This document shows, one piece after another, positions 22,190-32,099 of a stretch of DNA of 64,000 nucleotides. Position 1 is the first letter of the stretch; every line of letters begins with the position of its first letter. Under the pieces are notes generated by a model, which saw only the letters and a program-made list of their open reading frames with translations, did no database searches and was not told where the DNA came from. This DNA is from Azolla caroliniana (Eukaryota > Polypodiophyta). The stretch spans positions 7,502,001 through 7,566,000 of the forward strand of contig JBHGNT010000008.1 of NCBI GenBank assembly GCA_043228905.1, in the 5' to 3' direction. The translations under genes were made by a program, and so were the position numbers.

Positions 22190-22820
22190 CGGCCTTTCCT
22201 GCCGCATTTTAGCCACTCCGGCCACTTCGGCTACTATCCGGTCATTCTGGCCACTCTCGCCCATTATCCGCCCACTCTGACTATTGTCTGGCCACTTCTC
22301 TGGCCGCAATTCAGCCACTACCACTATCAGGCTATTGTAAGGCCGATGCCACTTTCTTTGTCCATGGCATCTGGTTGTCACCACTCCAGCTGTCGCTCGT
22401 CTGTATTTGTCCGGCCCTTCCGGCATCTCTGACGCCGAACGTCGTTCATGGTTGTTCTTAGCCGTTGTCCGATTGCCGCTATTTTCTGTTGTCCGGTTGG
22501 CTGTCGATCTGGCCGCTACCGCTCTGGTGTCGTCGTTGTTCGACCGTGTCTTTCCGTCCGGCCACTAGCCTGTTCTGGCCGCTTGTCCGACTGTTGTTTT
22601 CCTTTGTCCGGCTGCTCCGGCTATTTTTCAGCCACTATCCGGCAACTCCAACCGCTCCGACTGTTGTTCAGTTGCTCTTCAGCCGTTGTCCGGCCATTAC
22701 GGCCGCTCTTCACCCGTTATCTGGCCATTCCGGCCCTCTTCAGCCATTATCTGGCCATTCTGACCGCTCTCCGGCCACTCCAACCTTTGTCTGGCTATTC
22801 CGACTAGTTCAGTTGCTTTT
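22190..22820. repeat. CCGGCCA-rich degenerate minisatellite in family C interior
   Basis: Dozens of spaced variants of CCGGCCA/TGGCCATTCCGGCC, such as at 22,700-22,800, without a fixed period. The long open frames here are a by-product of the biased composition, with no recognisable domain. Confidence 0.7.
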
Positions 22821-23252
22821 CGGCCGCTGTCGTTACTCTTTATTCGTCTTTGTCTCTTCACAGATCCATCGTTGTCGACCTTGTCTGACTGTCTTCATTC
22901 ATCCTAGCCGTCGTCCCCGGTCATCTCCATTGTTCAGCACGAATGGCCATGTCTTTCTGGCTGTCCGGTTGTCGTCCCGATCGTTTTCGGTCCGGCCATC
23001 GTTGTTGTCGATTTCTTCGTCATTCCGGTTGTCGCTATGATTGTTTCTTTTTTCGTTATCATGGCCATTTCCAACACATTGTGGTTACCATTTCTTGCAC
23101 ATTACCGATTTGATTTGCCACACATTACCGATTCAATTTCTCGCACATCATCGACATCATTATCGCACATTTCGTCGTATTTGTCTCTACCACGTATTAG
23201 TCTTCTTCGACTTCGTCTCGAAAGGGGGGTCGCCTTAGTAGTCGCCAAATAG

Positions 23253-23693
23253 TGTTATTGGTTTTAGGGTTAGGGTTAATGATGATAATGAGAAAGATAG
23301 GAATAGGGTTAACAATCATGGTAGATTGATAATGTATGTGTGATGATGATGGTGAGAGATCATGAAGAACAAGACAAGCATTGAGGGGTGGGGGGTGGTG
23401 CCTAGAATGGCTCCACCCCCCTCCCAAGGGAGTTCAACGTAAGGGGAGAGAGAGAGAGAGAGAGAGAAATGGTTATTGTCTTCATTCATTCCCGATAAGG
23501 GGTTAAATAGGTACAAAGGGGTAGATCCACAAGGGTGCAAGCCCCTTGGGCATTCACACCTAGTCACTCACTCACACCTCTTTGTCTCCATCACACTCAC
23601 ACTTACATTCACACTCATAATAGTATAAGATTACACATAAATTACATCGTTCACCCTCGCTTATTAGTCACCCATACATCTCGTACAGTAACA
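23253..23693 (-). repeat. Right LTR of family C element
   Basis: 441 bp direct repeat of 20,783-21,223. Its inner side (23,228-23,247, minus strand) holds the candidate PBS. Hairpin arms at 23,390-23,402 and 23,409-23,421. Confidence 0.95.
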
Positions 23694-24445
23694 CGCATTT
23701 TGCACCAAATATGGGCACTTTGAGTATATGGTCATGCCGTTCGGCCTCACTAATGCGCCAGCAATCTTCCAGCACATGGCAAATGATATATTCCGAGATC
23801 TCTTGGATATTTGTTTGATCATCTATTTGGATGATCTACTAGTTTATTCGAAGACCCAAGAAGAGCATGCTTCTCATGTACTATTAGTACTAAAAGGACT
23901 TCGAGAACATGGTCTTTATGCAAAGCTGGAAAAATGTAGTTTCGAGTGCAACCAAGTGGAATTTCTGGGCTATGTCATCTCCTCGGAAGGCATCTCCATG
24001 GATCCAGCTAAGGTCAAAACAGTGGTAGAGTGGCAAACTCCACGTTCATTGCGAGATGTGCAATGCTTTTTAGGCTTTGCCAATTTCTACCTCAAGTTTA
24101 TACAAGATTACTCAAAGCTTGTTCTGCCTCTCACACAACTTACTAAGAAGGGACAATCGTTCATTTGGTCTGAAGAAGCGGACATGGCTTTTGAGAATCT
24201 TAAGAAGGCATTTACATCGGCTCCTATTCTAGCTCACATTGATCCGGAAAAACCATTCATCATGGAAGCGGACGCGTCGGATTTCGCATTGGGTAGCATT
24301 CTGTCACAACAAGGTAATGATGAAAAGCTACATCACAGTCGCAACAACCAGGTACGGACTATCGACAATTCGAATGTCATGATGGATTACTATTCTTTAA
24401 GAAACTCTCGTATGTTCCTAATGGTTCTTGCTGCCTTCGAGTAGT

Positions 24446-25286
24446 CCAAAACTGTCATGACACATATATAGCTGGGCATTTTGGTAGTACTAAGACATTA
24501 GATTTAGTACAACGATCATTCCGGTGGCCCTCTATGCGACAATTTGTTGAAGATTTTGTTCAGACTTGTGATACATGTTGCAGAGCAAAAATGCCAAGGC
24601 ATCATCCAAATGGTTTTATAGAACCATTACCAATTCCAAGCAAGCCGTGGCAATCTATTGCTCTAGATTTCATCATAGATCTTCCAGTCTCTAAGGGATT
24701 CAATGTGATTTTAACAGTAGTAGATCAATATACGAAGATGGCTCATTTCCTGCCATCTACTAAGGAAATCTCTGGTGAAGAAACCGTCGAAATTGTTATG
24801 TGTGAAGTATGTCGGCATCATGGCCTTCCTGATAATATCATCAGCGACCGTGGACCCCAGTCCGTCTCGAAATTCGGGAAGCACCTTTTTAAAATGCTCA
24901 AGGTCACTTGTAACCTCTCCTCTGACTACCACCCGCAAACCGACAGCCAAGCAAAACGAACAAATCAAACGTTGGAGCAGTATCTTCGGTGCTTTGTAAG
25001 CTATCATTAGGATGACTGGGCAGATATTCTCCACTTCGCCGAATTTTCCTATAATAACTCTGTCCACTCATCCACTAAAGTTACGCCATTTTATGATTAT
25101 ACGGCCCCAGTGGTGTGTATTTGAAACCCCAGAGTTACCCACAAATCCTTGTGCAGAGGATCGTTTGGAGTGGTTACGCAAGTTACAAGCAGATTTATCT
25201 ACTCATCTACATCAAGCTCAACAAACACACAAGGTTTACGCGGATCGTCATCAGCTTCCATCCAGTTTTAACATTGGAGATCAGGT
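24446..25286 (+). pseudogene. Integrase of chromovirus A
   Basis: The zinc-binding part (CHDTYIAGHFGSTKTLDLV, then CDTCCRAK) starts at about 24,450. The core has LDFIIDLPVSKGFNVILTVV and SDRGPQSVSK, but the third catalytic position is Lys (DSQAKRTNQTLEQ) where copy B has Glu. Stops occur near 25,008 and 25,342. Confidence 0.9.
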
Positions 25287-25722
25287 ATGGCTACTACGAC
25301 AACACATCAAGACTACCCGCCCATGCGAGAAGTTGGATTATTAGCGATTAGGTCATTTCTGTATTTTCGTCTCAATCTACCCCCACAACTTTGCATACAT
25401 CCGGTGTTTCATAGTTCTCTCCTCGAACCCTATCAAGACAGCACCATCCCAGGACATATTCCACAACCTCCACCCCCGATCGAACTTGAAGATGGACCTG
25501 AGTATGAGGTTGTCGCCATCCTCGATTCCAAGTTTGTTCGCAACAAGCTCTACTATTTAATCGATTGGCTAGGATATAGTCTCAGCGAGCGTACTTGGGA
25601 ACCAATAGAGAATGTGACCAATGCTCGTGCTCTTCTTGAAGACTTCCATCGTCAATATCCAGATAAACCGGGTCCTCAATCCAAAACGACCCGTGACACT
25701 TGTCATTTTAAAGTGGGGATAG
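25287..25722 (+). pseudogene. Integrase C-terminus and chromodomain of chromovirus A
   Basis: Frame ending in LEDGPEYEVVAILDSKFVRN, YYLIDWLGYS, ERTWEPIENVTNA and FHRQYPDKPGP, the classic chromodomain with its aromatic positions (Tyr, Trp, Trp). Chromodomains on integrase steer insertion to marked chromatin. The frame reads through the polypurine tract (AAAGTGGGGATAG, 25,710-25,722) and stops inside the LTR. Confidence 0.93.
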
Positions 25723-26082
25723 TGTCATGATATGGCAAGACTCAAACCCATGACTTTATGTTACATGGGATAGCTATTGACCATTACACTATCTATTTCT
25801 CTCAATTCCAAGATTGTTCGCAACAAGCTCTACTATTTAGTCGATTGGCTAGGATATAGTCTCAGCGAGCGTACTTGGGAACCAATAGAGATTGTGACCA
25901 ATGCTCGTGCTCTTCTTGAAGACGTCCATCATCAATATCTAGATAAACCGGGTCCTCAATCCAAAACGACCCGTGACACTCGTCATTTTAAAGTGGGGAT
26001 AGTGTCATGATATGGCAAGACTCAAACCCATGACCTTATGTTACATGGGTCAAGCTCTTGACCATTACACTATCTATTATAA
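25523..26082 (+). repeat. 280-bp tandem duplication spanning chromodomain end and LTR start
   Basis: Period 280 bp: 25,523-25,802 and 25,803-26,082. Each copy has the second half of the chromodomain, the PPT and the first 80 bp of LTR, so the element has two PPT-LTR starts (25,723 and 26,003). Confidence 0.93.
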
Positions 26083-26298
26083 TGCATAAAATATTATTTT
26101 TATTTATGTTTTACTATAGAAAATTAATGTATATTCCATATTTCTCTAGAACATTCTAGAAGTTTCAGGACTACTCCTGAGAACACTATAAAAGGAGGCA
26201 CAAGGCATTATTTCGAACCAAATCAGTTCAATGCAAGTCTTAAGCCTTCTAGCCTTCCTTGTATATTCTTCTCACATAATATATCGATGTCATCATCA

Positions 26299-26344
<46 letters not shown>

Positions 26345-26346
<2 letters not shown>

Positions 26347-28522
26347 CCGGAAAACGTGTTGAGAGTTATGGTGACTTAACTCTTCACGACTTGTCTATGC
26401 ATTGTAAGAATTTATATGAGTTATCTCTTGCCAGAAAGATGATATGTTATGGTTCTCTTTCCCATATGCCTCCCTTCTTTACAATTGAAGATATATGCAT
26501 AGGACTTAAGAAATTGGCCTCTCGAAAGGCAAGCGATCTTCAATGTATAAAGGCTGAAATGCTCAAATGGACGAGAAAGGAAGCACATATATGGATAAGC
26601 GATATGTTTAATGATGCATTGCAACATGGTATGTTGTACGATTGGACTACAAATTGGATCAAACCTTTACATAAAGGTGGAGATATAAATAATGTAAACA
26701 ACTATCAAACCATCATGGTTGGCTCATTAATGGCAAAACTATTTGGATGTATAATGGAATCAAAGATAAGTGTATGGGCTGAAAAAAGTGGTAAGAGAGC
26801 TTATGGACAAGCTGGCTTTCAGAAACACCATAGCACCATTGATCACCTTATCACCCTTCGAGTATTAATGGAGGAAAGTCGCCTTAAAGGTAAAGGTTTA
26901 TATTGTTGCTTTGTAGACTTCAAGAAAGCTTTTGATATGGTACCTCGTGAGCATCTTTGGAGGCGAATGGAAGAACTTGAGGTGCCAAGTGAATATATGC
27001 TTGCAATTTCCCGAATTTATGAGAAGGTTATATGTTGTGTGCGCATGAGAGATAAACTTTCAGATTTTTTCAAAAGCACTATTGGTGTTAAGCAAGGATG
27101 CCCACTCTCACCAACATTATTTGGTCTATGCATTGATCAATTGGAAGAAATGGTTACCAAGTTTGCAAAGGAAGAATGTGTTGAAGAAGTTGCCATTAGG
27201 AATGTTGTGATTATGCTTTTGCTATATGCAGATGATGTAGTGCTTTTTGCAAATACTTTAGGAGATGCACAAAAGCTTATGAAGGCATTGGAAAAAATTT
27301 GCATGCATACTAAATTAAGTGTCAATAGCTCTAAAACAAAGATTATGCTTGTGAAGAGCCAAAAAAGAGATAAACTATGCATTATGTACAACAATGAGCC
27401 ACTTGAATGTATGGAAAGCTTCAAATATCTTGGCCTTGAAGTTCCTTCAAATCATAGATGGAATGAATGTGCTACACGTCGCTTAGAGGCGGGCAAGCGA
27501 GCATATTATGCATTTGAGAACACATGCAATCTTGGAGATATTAAGTGTTGGGTCCTCAAGAAATATCTTTTCGACACTTTGGTGACACCGGTTCTTCTCT
27601 ATGGGGTGGAAGTATGGGGCGGTAGCATCCCTAAATCTATATGGAAAGAGTTTGAAAATGTCCAAAAGCATTTTCTTACCAAGTTTCTACAAGTTAAGAA
27701 ACAAACGCCCTACACCCTCCTCCTCCTTGAGACGGGATCGCTTCCCATTGAGATCATGGGCATGGAAAGGGTTGTTGAATACATGCTTAAGGTTCAAAAA
27801 AGTCCCTCACATCGACTTCCTAGAATTGTGTGGGAAGCAAGCAAAAAGATCCAAAAGACGCATAAAAGCAAAATTTTGTGTTCCGGTTGGATGCAAGATA
27901 TAGAAAAATGGTTTGGTAGATGGGATGCGAGACACTTGCTTCATGATGCATCATTAGATTCCTCTGTAAATGAGGCATTTTTGCAACGCCAATGTATCAT
28001 GACATGGGACAAATGTGGAGGCTCACGCTTCACACATTATACTACACATGTTGCACCTAACTACAAAACCATATTCTTTGCGGAACGGGGAAATCGTACA
28101 CATCCATACATGTTAGAGCCCATACCGTTATCTGCCATTCGAACCATTGCTTCCATGCGACTTAGCTCACATGCATTGCGATGTGAAACAGGGCGTTGGG
28201 GTACAAGTGATGAGAGTGGTCGGCTATGCACACTTTGCCCTAAACAAGTTTGCAAGTCTGAGTATCACACTTTGATACAATGCTCTGCCTTTGATCATAT
28301 TCGACCATGCTTTCCACATCTCTTCGATCGAGCCCATACTTTGCATGAATTCCTCTCACAACCACAATGTGCACTCTCGATTGCAACATTCATTGGTAAA
28401 GTTCTTGAACATCGAGAATCACTACTCACTTTCACACGTATCACGTGAAATGTAATATTTTTGGTCTCATAGGTCATATTTGACCTCCGAAGACGATAAT
28501 ATAATCTATCTATCTATCTATC
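26345..28522 (+). mobile_element. 5'-truncated non-LTR retrotransposon with (ATCT)n tail
   Basis: Inserted in the CT microsatellite of the 3' LTR of chromovirus A. The left end enters an open frame directly, so the 5' part with any endonuclease is missing. The right end is an ATCT repeat (28,503-28,522) rather than poly(A), as in RTE-like and some other LINE clades. A target duplication cannot be told apart from the CT repeat. Confidence 0.9.
26347..28448 (+). CDS. LINE reverse transcriptase, 5'-truncated but open
   Basis: An uninterrupted frame of about 700 codons; the first Met is at 26,391 but the frame is open back to the element edge near 26,347. Reverse transcriptase motifs in order: RKASDLQCIKAEMLK, YGQAGFQKHHSTIDHL, CCFVDFKKAFDMVPREHLW, GVKQGCPLSPTLFGLCID, the catalytic YADDVVLFA at about 27,223-27,250, and the thumb region with FKYLGLEV. 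The C-terminus has a zinc-binding pattern CTLCPKQVCKSEYHTLIQC (about 28,230-28,290). No endonuclease or RNase H domain remains. It belongs to the non-LTR class; I would place it near RTE-type elements only tentatively. No stop has accumulated, so insertion is recent. Confidence 0.9.
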
Positions 28523-28625
28523 TCTCCTTCTCTCAAGTGTTCTACACCTTCTATTCCTCTTAGTACTAATATTCCTCTCTTAGTACTAATTTCTTCTCTG
28601 TCTCAGTACTATTCCTGACAATAAC

Positions 28626-29463
28626 TATGGTAACACTATGGTGCTTTAATAACCATGGGGGAAAACATAGCTAAGATGTCTTTCTCGGATCTCTATCTTG
28701 AATAATCATGGTGGCTCCCCGAGGCTCAACCATGGTTCTAGCATCAACTTAATTTCCTAGTTAGCCTTATAATAAAATGCCAACCCAACATGTATTGATA
28801 TGGTTGAGAACGTGTATTACTTGCAAAAACAAGTGCACTCGCACATAATATTCTAGTCTTGTGAGTAACAAGCAAATGTTATGAAAAAAAAGATAAAAAT
28901 AAGTCATTACCTATAAGAGTCAAGAAGTGACAAAAACAAGGTTCAAAAACCCATGTGTTACCTACTAAATAAAAATGCCACAAATAAATGGACGGTGCGA
29001 GGTATGCACATATTCATCCCAATATGGTGATTGTAATTTGCACAATTGTGACATAAGCCACAAATTGATACAAACGGTGGTGGTGTTATATGCAAAGATG
29101 TGTACTCAAATCTATGAGTAAAACATCAATAGGGGAACTCGTGTGTTTTTAATCGAGATCTAAAGCTCAATTACATGAGTTAAACCTAGAGGACACTTTG
29201 GAAAAATATTTAAAAAGTTGCATAATACCCACTCAAAAATAGTCTACACAACATCGTTACCCAATAGGGAAACACATGTAAATAGTGTAAATGAACATAA
29301 AAATTAAGGGTAAAAAAGCAGTGAAGTGTGGGTGGGTAGATGACAATCATAAGAAAATCTTAAGAAAGGGAAAAGACAAATTGGGTAATTAAAAAATACT
29401 TAGGATAATAATCAAATAGGTGTATGAAACATTAAGCATGCCTTAAGGTAAGAAACCCTTGGG
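28626..29463. other. Leader region of element 1, no genes
   Basis: Once chromovirus A is removed, this AT-rich stretch continues element 1 upstream of its gag. I see no coding frame of note, no LTR edge and no clear primer site. Confidence 0.5.
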
Positions 29464-29776
29464 TAGTCGACATGCACCTCCTCAAGACCACAACATCCCA
29501 TAGAATCGGCCAAGTGATGGCTCAAGAGAGAGTATAGTGTTGTAGGTAGGCGACATACACCTCATCAAGACCACAACATCCCATAGAATTGGCCAAGTGA
29601 TGGCTCAATAGAGAGTAGAGTGGCATAGGTAGGCGACATACACCTCTTCGTCAAGACCACAACGTCCCATACAATCAGCCAAGTGATGGCTCAATAGAGA
29701 GTAAAGTGGCATAGGTAGGCGACATACAATTCACCAAGACCACCACATCCCATAGAATGGCCAAACGATGGTTGAA
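29464..29776. repeat. Four-copy tandem repeat, about 80 bp
   Basis: Units begin GTAGTCGACATGCACCTCC, GTAGGCGACATACACCTCA, GTAGGCGACATACACCTCT and GTAGGCGACATACAATTCA, each followed by AAGACCACAACATCCCAT or a close variant. The last unit runs into the family C LTR at 29,777. A related word (CAATAGAGGGGAGAGTGG) recurs near 30,650. Confidence 0.92.
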
Positions 29777-30295
29777 TGTTATAAGTTTTAGGGTTAGGGT
29801 TAATGATAATAAGGAGTGGTAATGGTGCGTGAGGATTAACATTGTGATTATGACATTGACAGTGATGAAGATGGAAATGGTGATGATGTTGAGAAGCATT
29901 ATGGGGTGGGGGTGGGGGTGGTGCCTAGAATGGCTCCACCCCCCTCCCAAGGGGGTTCAACGTAAAGGGGGGGGGAGAGAGAGAGAGAGAGAGAGAACGT
30001 CAAGAGAGAGAGATTGAGGGAGAAAGATAATTCCTTATTCATTCATTCATTCCCCAAGAGGGGTTAAATAGTTACAATGAGATTAGATACATAGGGGTGC
30101 AAACCCCCTTAGCCATTCACACTAGCCACTCACTCACACCTCTTCTTATCTCTCTGCATGCACACACACATGTGCATGTGTTCACATACGCAACTACTCA
30201 CACTCACAATTATACTTGTACACCTTTACAAATACACATCAACCCTTTACTCTTTCACCCGCGTTACACTCAACTCTACATCTTGTACAGTAGCA
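29777..30295 (-). repeat. Family C LTR
   Basis: 519 bp, from TGTTATAAGTTTTAGGGTTA to TAGCA (family TAACA). It has the same hairpin, GA repeat and terminal CTTGTACAGTA. It is followed on the right by the conserved TGGCACGCCAGTGGGAC block (30,301-30,317) and a further 60 bp matching the left interior of the complete family C element. It is therefore the left LTR of an element extending right, not a solo LTR; no right LTR was found. Confidence 0.9.
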
Positions 30296-31614
30296 CATTA
30301 TGGCACGCCAGTGGGACAATGCCTTACACGTCGATTCCACATGCCTTGATCATTTCTAATCGACTGGAAACTTCATCGGCCATGGCATGCAATTAAGAAT
30401 CTGATACGTATTAAGTGGTCCGGAAGGCAATCCGGTAGTAGACGGAGTGTTACGTATAACTTGTCGGATTAGTACTGGATAATCATCCATATCCCAACTA
30501 TATTTTTTTAAAGACCCGAAGGATGAAACCAATGTTAAGAATGGCATACACAACATTATATGGAAAAGGACCATTAGGTGAGCATGTGCGATTAATGCAA
30601 ACACACTCGACTTGATGCACAAGATTAATAATTATCGTAAGAGATGGTTCAATAGAGGGGAGAGTGGGATATACAACGTAATATGCAAAAGGTCCATGAG
30701 TTGAGCATGTGCGATTAGTGCAAACTCGCTCAACCCGATGCACAATTATAATAATTAAAATCGATCATGGTAGAAAGACGAAAGAAAAGAAAAGAAAATA
30801 TTCATAGACCGAGAAGAACGCATCATGGAAAAGAAGAGAGATCAAGAAAGAAGAATACTGTGAAACTGTTTTTAGAATTCAAGCCATTGGACACTAAAAG
30901 AATATAAGGTATGGAGGATTCACATTTGGAGGACAAGGACATGAACTAACATCTCGTGGATAAGTCCAAATAAAAGCAATAAAGATGGAGAAAAGTTAAA
31001 AAGAGAAAAAGCAGACCACCAAAACGCAGTCAGAAACAAATGCTCATAACTCTCTCGTTTGACACCCAAATATCACGTGTAAATATGGGTTAGAAAGCTT
31101 ATGACGAGAGCTATCCGTAGCTTTTTAAAACTCTAAATTTGGAGCATGGATGAGGGAGATATGACGATTAGAAGATCGTTGTGTCATAGCTAAGAATAGG
31201 AGATGGAAAAGCTCTAAAAAAAGCGTGGAAAAGAAAGCAAGCGAAACTTATCTACTAGAGGAGAACTTCATATAAAGCAAGAAGAGTGAGGTGGTGAGGA
31301 GGAGCTTTTTTCTTGTGGTGTTTTTCTTGCCTATTCATGTAGTGCGTTTTTCTAGTGATCAATTCATCCTTGTAGGCTTGAGTTTATGTATCTTCTTTCT
31401 CTTGTTTCTATGATCATCACTCCTTATTAATATATCTTTGTAGATTTGGGTTTCTATATCTTCCTTCTCTCTCTTTTCTATCATCATATCTCTTTTCAAA
31501 TACCAAGTTTAGAAGGTTGTTTTGATCCTAAGAAGAGCATGATGAGCCTTGTTCGATCTCCATCTCTCACAAGCGAAAAACATCGAACCAACAAAAAAAA
31601 AAATTGTTAGTAAA
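30296..31614. repeat. Decayed interior next to family C LTR, with tandem duplications
   Basis: The first about 75 bp match the interior of the complete family C element. A two-copy tandem repeat of about 115 bp follows (about 30,536-30,762; each copy has GAGCATGTGCGATTA and GATGCACAA). A weak two-copy repeat of about 60 bp lies at 31,370-31,492. No coding frame is convincing. Confidence 0.6.
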
Positions 31615-32093
31615 TGCTCAGATACCACTGTTAAGAGTCTATTACTAATCAATGGACCAAAATAAAGTAAAAAGAAGGAAAATAGATTGGATCAAAGAAC
31701 CCATTACACCCCTGAGCTATGATCAAGACATAGCCAAACTACCACCAACGTCCCATACCACCGGATATTAGGATGACTAATACCTTGGAAGAGATAACAC
31801 GACCGTCAAGATGAAATCCTAACCCGCACCATCGGTGTCTAAGACAAGACTTTTGACGTAATGTCCTTATGAGGGTAGCTAAGCCTCATATTTATACCTC
31901 TCCCTAGGCCCCTTGAAAAGGTGTGCCTTTCCAAAAGACTCTCCATTCATGGGTTGTCCAAATCATGATAGGTGCATCCACCTATCATTCCTTCTATCCA
32001 ATCACATTAGTCCCTTTTTAACATTAGTGAACATACCCTTCACTTATGTAAATATTAATGACCTACCCTCACTTACATTATGTGTACATAACA
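31615..32093 (-). repeat. Copia-type LTR with primer binding site, remnant
   Basis: LTR 31,629-32,093 (465 bp) starts TGTTAAGAG and ends CATAACA. Next to it the minus strand reads TGGTATCTGAGCA (31,627-31,615), one change from the initiator-Met tRNA site of copia elements. So this is the 5' LTR of a minus-strand element whose interior lies left; only about 100 bp of it seems present. Confidence 0.8.
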
Positions 32094-32099
32094 GGGAAT

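Larger units (their letters stand above)
20783..23693 (-). mobile_element. Complete family C LTR element, non-coding
   Basis: Two 441-bp LTRs (20,783-21,223 and 23,253-23,693) that look almost identical, TGTTA...TAACA ends, and target duplication CGCGT/CGCAT (20,778-20,782 and 23,694-23,698) in the RT of chromovirus A. The 2029-bp interior has no retroviral domain; it is pyrimidine-rich on the plus strand with a 111-bp tandem repeat and many CCGGCCA words. Just inside the right LTR the minus strand reads TGGCGACTACTAAGGCGACC, a plausible PBS (start like the tRNA-Arg-type sites of some plant gypsy elements). It is a non-autonomous element, recently inserted. Strand assigned from this PBS and a TATTTAA box; the alternative is discussed in the findings. 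Confidence 0.93.
19745..24444 (+). pseudogene. Protease, RT and RNase H of chromovirus A, interrupted
   Basis: The first part (to 20,782) has the protease block LLDSIANSCFMD, where copy B has the active DSGA. It continues with VLGLPWFELHNPDIDW and the RT entry GFIRHSKSPAGAPIFFVKKK. FFKKIYLRGAYN has lost an Asp kept in B (KIDLRGAYN). A family C element splits RT at 20,782/23,694. The second part has FGLTNAPAIFQH and the active site YLDD (about 23,826). RNase H begins ADASDFALGS, but at about 24,337 some 500 bp present in copy B are missing. Confidence 0.92.
7248..28620 (+). mobile_element. Chromovirus A: plus-strand chromodomain Ty3/gypsy element with nested insertions
   Basis: A full-length element with 5-bp target duplication ATAAC (7243-7247 and 28,621-28,625). 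The 5' LTR is 7248-7554 plus 17,949-17,974, split by element 2. Gag, protease, RT, RNase H, integrase and chromodomain follow on the plus strand, then a polypurine tract and the 3' LTR (26,003 to 28,620, split by a LINE). The LTR normally begins TGTCATGATATGG; here the first copy begins TATCATGATATGG. The 5' LTR has also lost roughly 110 bp before the TATA box. It is dead: stops, a deletion in RNase H and three insertions in coding DNA. Confidence 0.95.
26003..28620 (+). repeat. 3' LTR of chromovirus A, split by a LINE
   Basis: Starts TGTCATGATATGG, has TATAAAAGG at 26,187-26,195 and AAATCAGTTCAA at 26,220. It enters a CT microsatellite (26,303-26,344) where a LINE is inserted, then resumes at about 28,521 and ends CCTGACA at 28,620, followed by TSD ATAAC. 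Confidence 0.93.

Noticed and set aside
21565-23040. Long plus-strand frames in the interior of the family C element
   Set aside because: They are Leu/Phe/Ser or Arg/Pro runs from TTC and CCGG-rich DNA, overlap in several frames and show no domain.
23221-23230. AAAGGGGGGT as a plus-strand polypurine tract of the family C element
   Set aside because: It is 22 bp from the LTR, absent from the other family C-type ends (17,223-17,244 and 29,755-29,776), and overlaps the better minus-strand PBS.
28626-28650. GGTAACAC-TATGGTGC as an LTR end plus conserved block for element 1
   Set aside because: The similarity to family C ends is short and no LTR body lies next to it.
29464-29776. CRISPR-like array
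   Set aside because: Units are contiguous 80-bp tandem repeats without spacers, in a plant genome.
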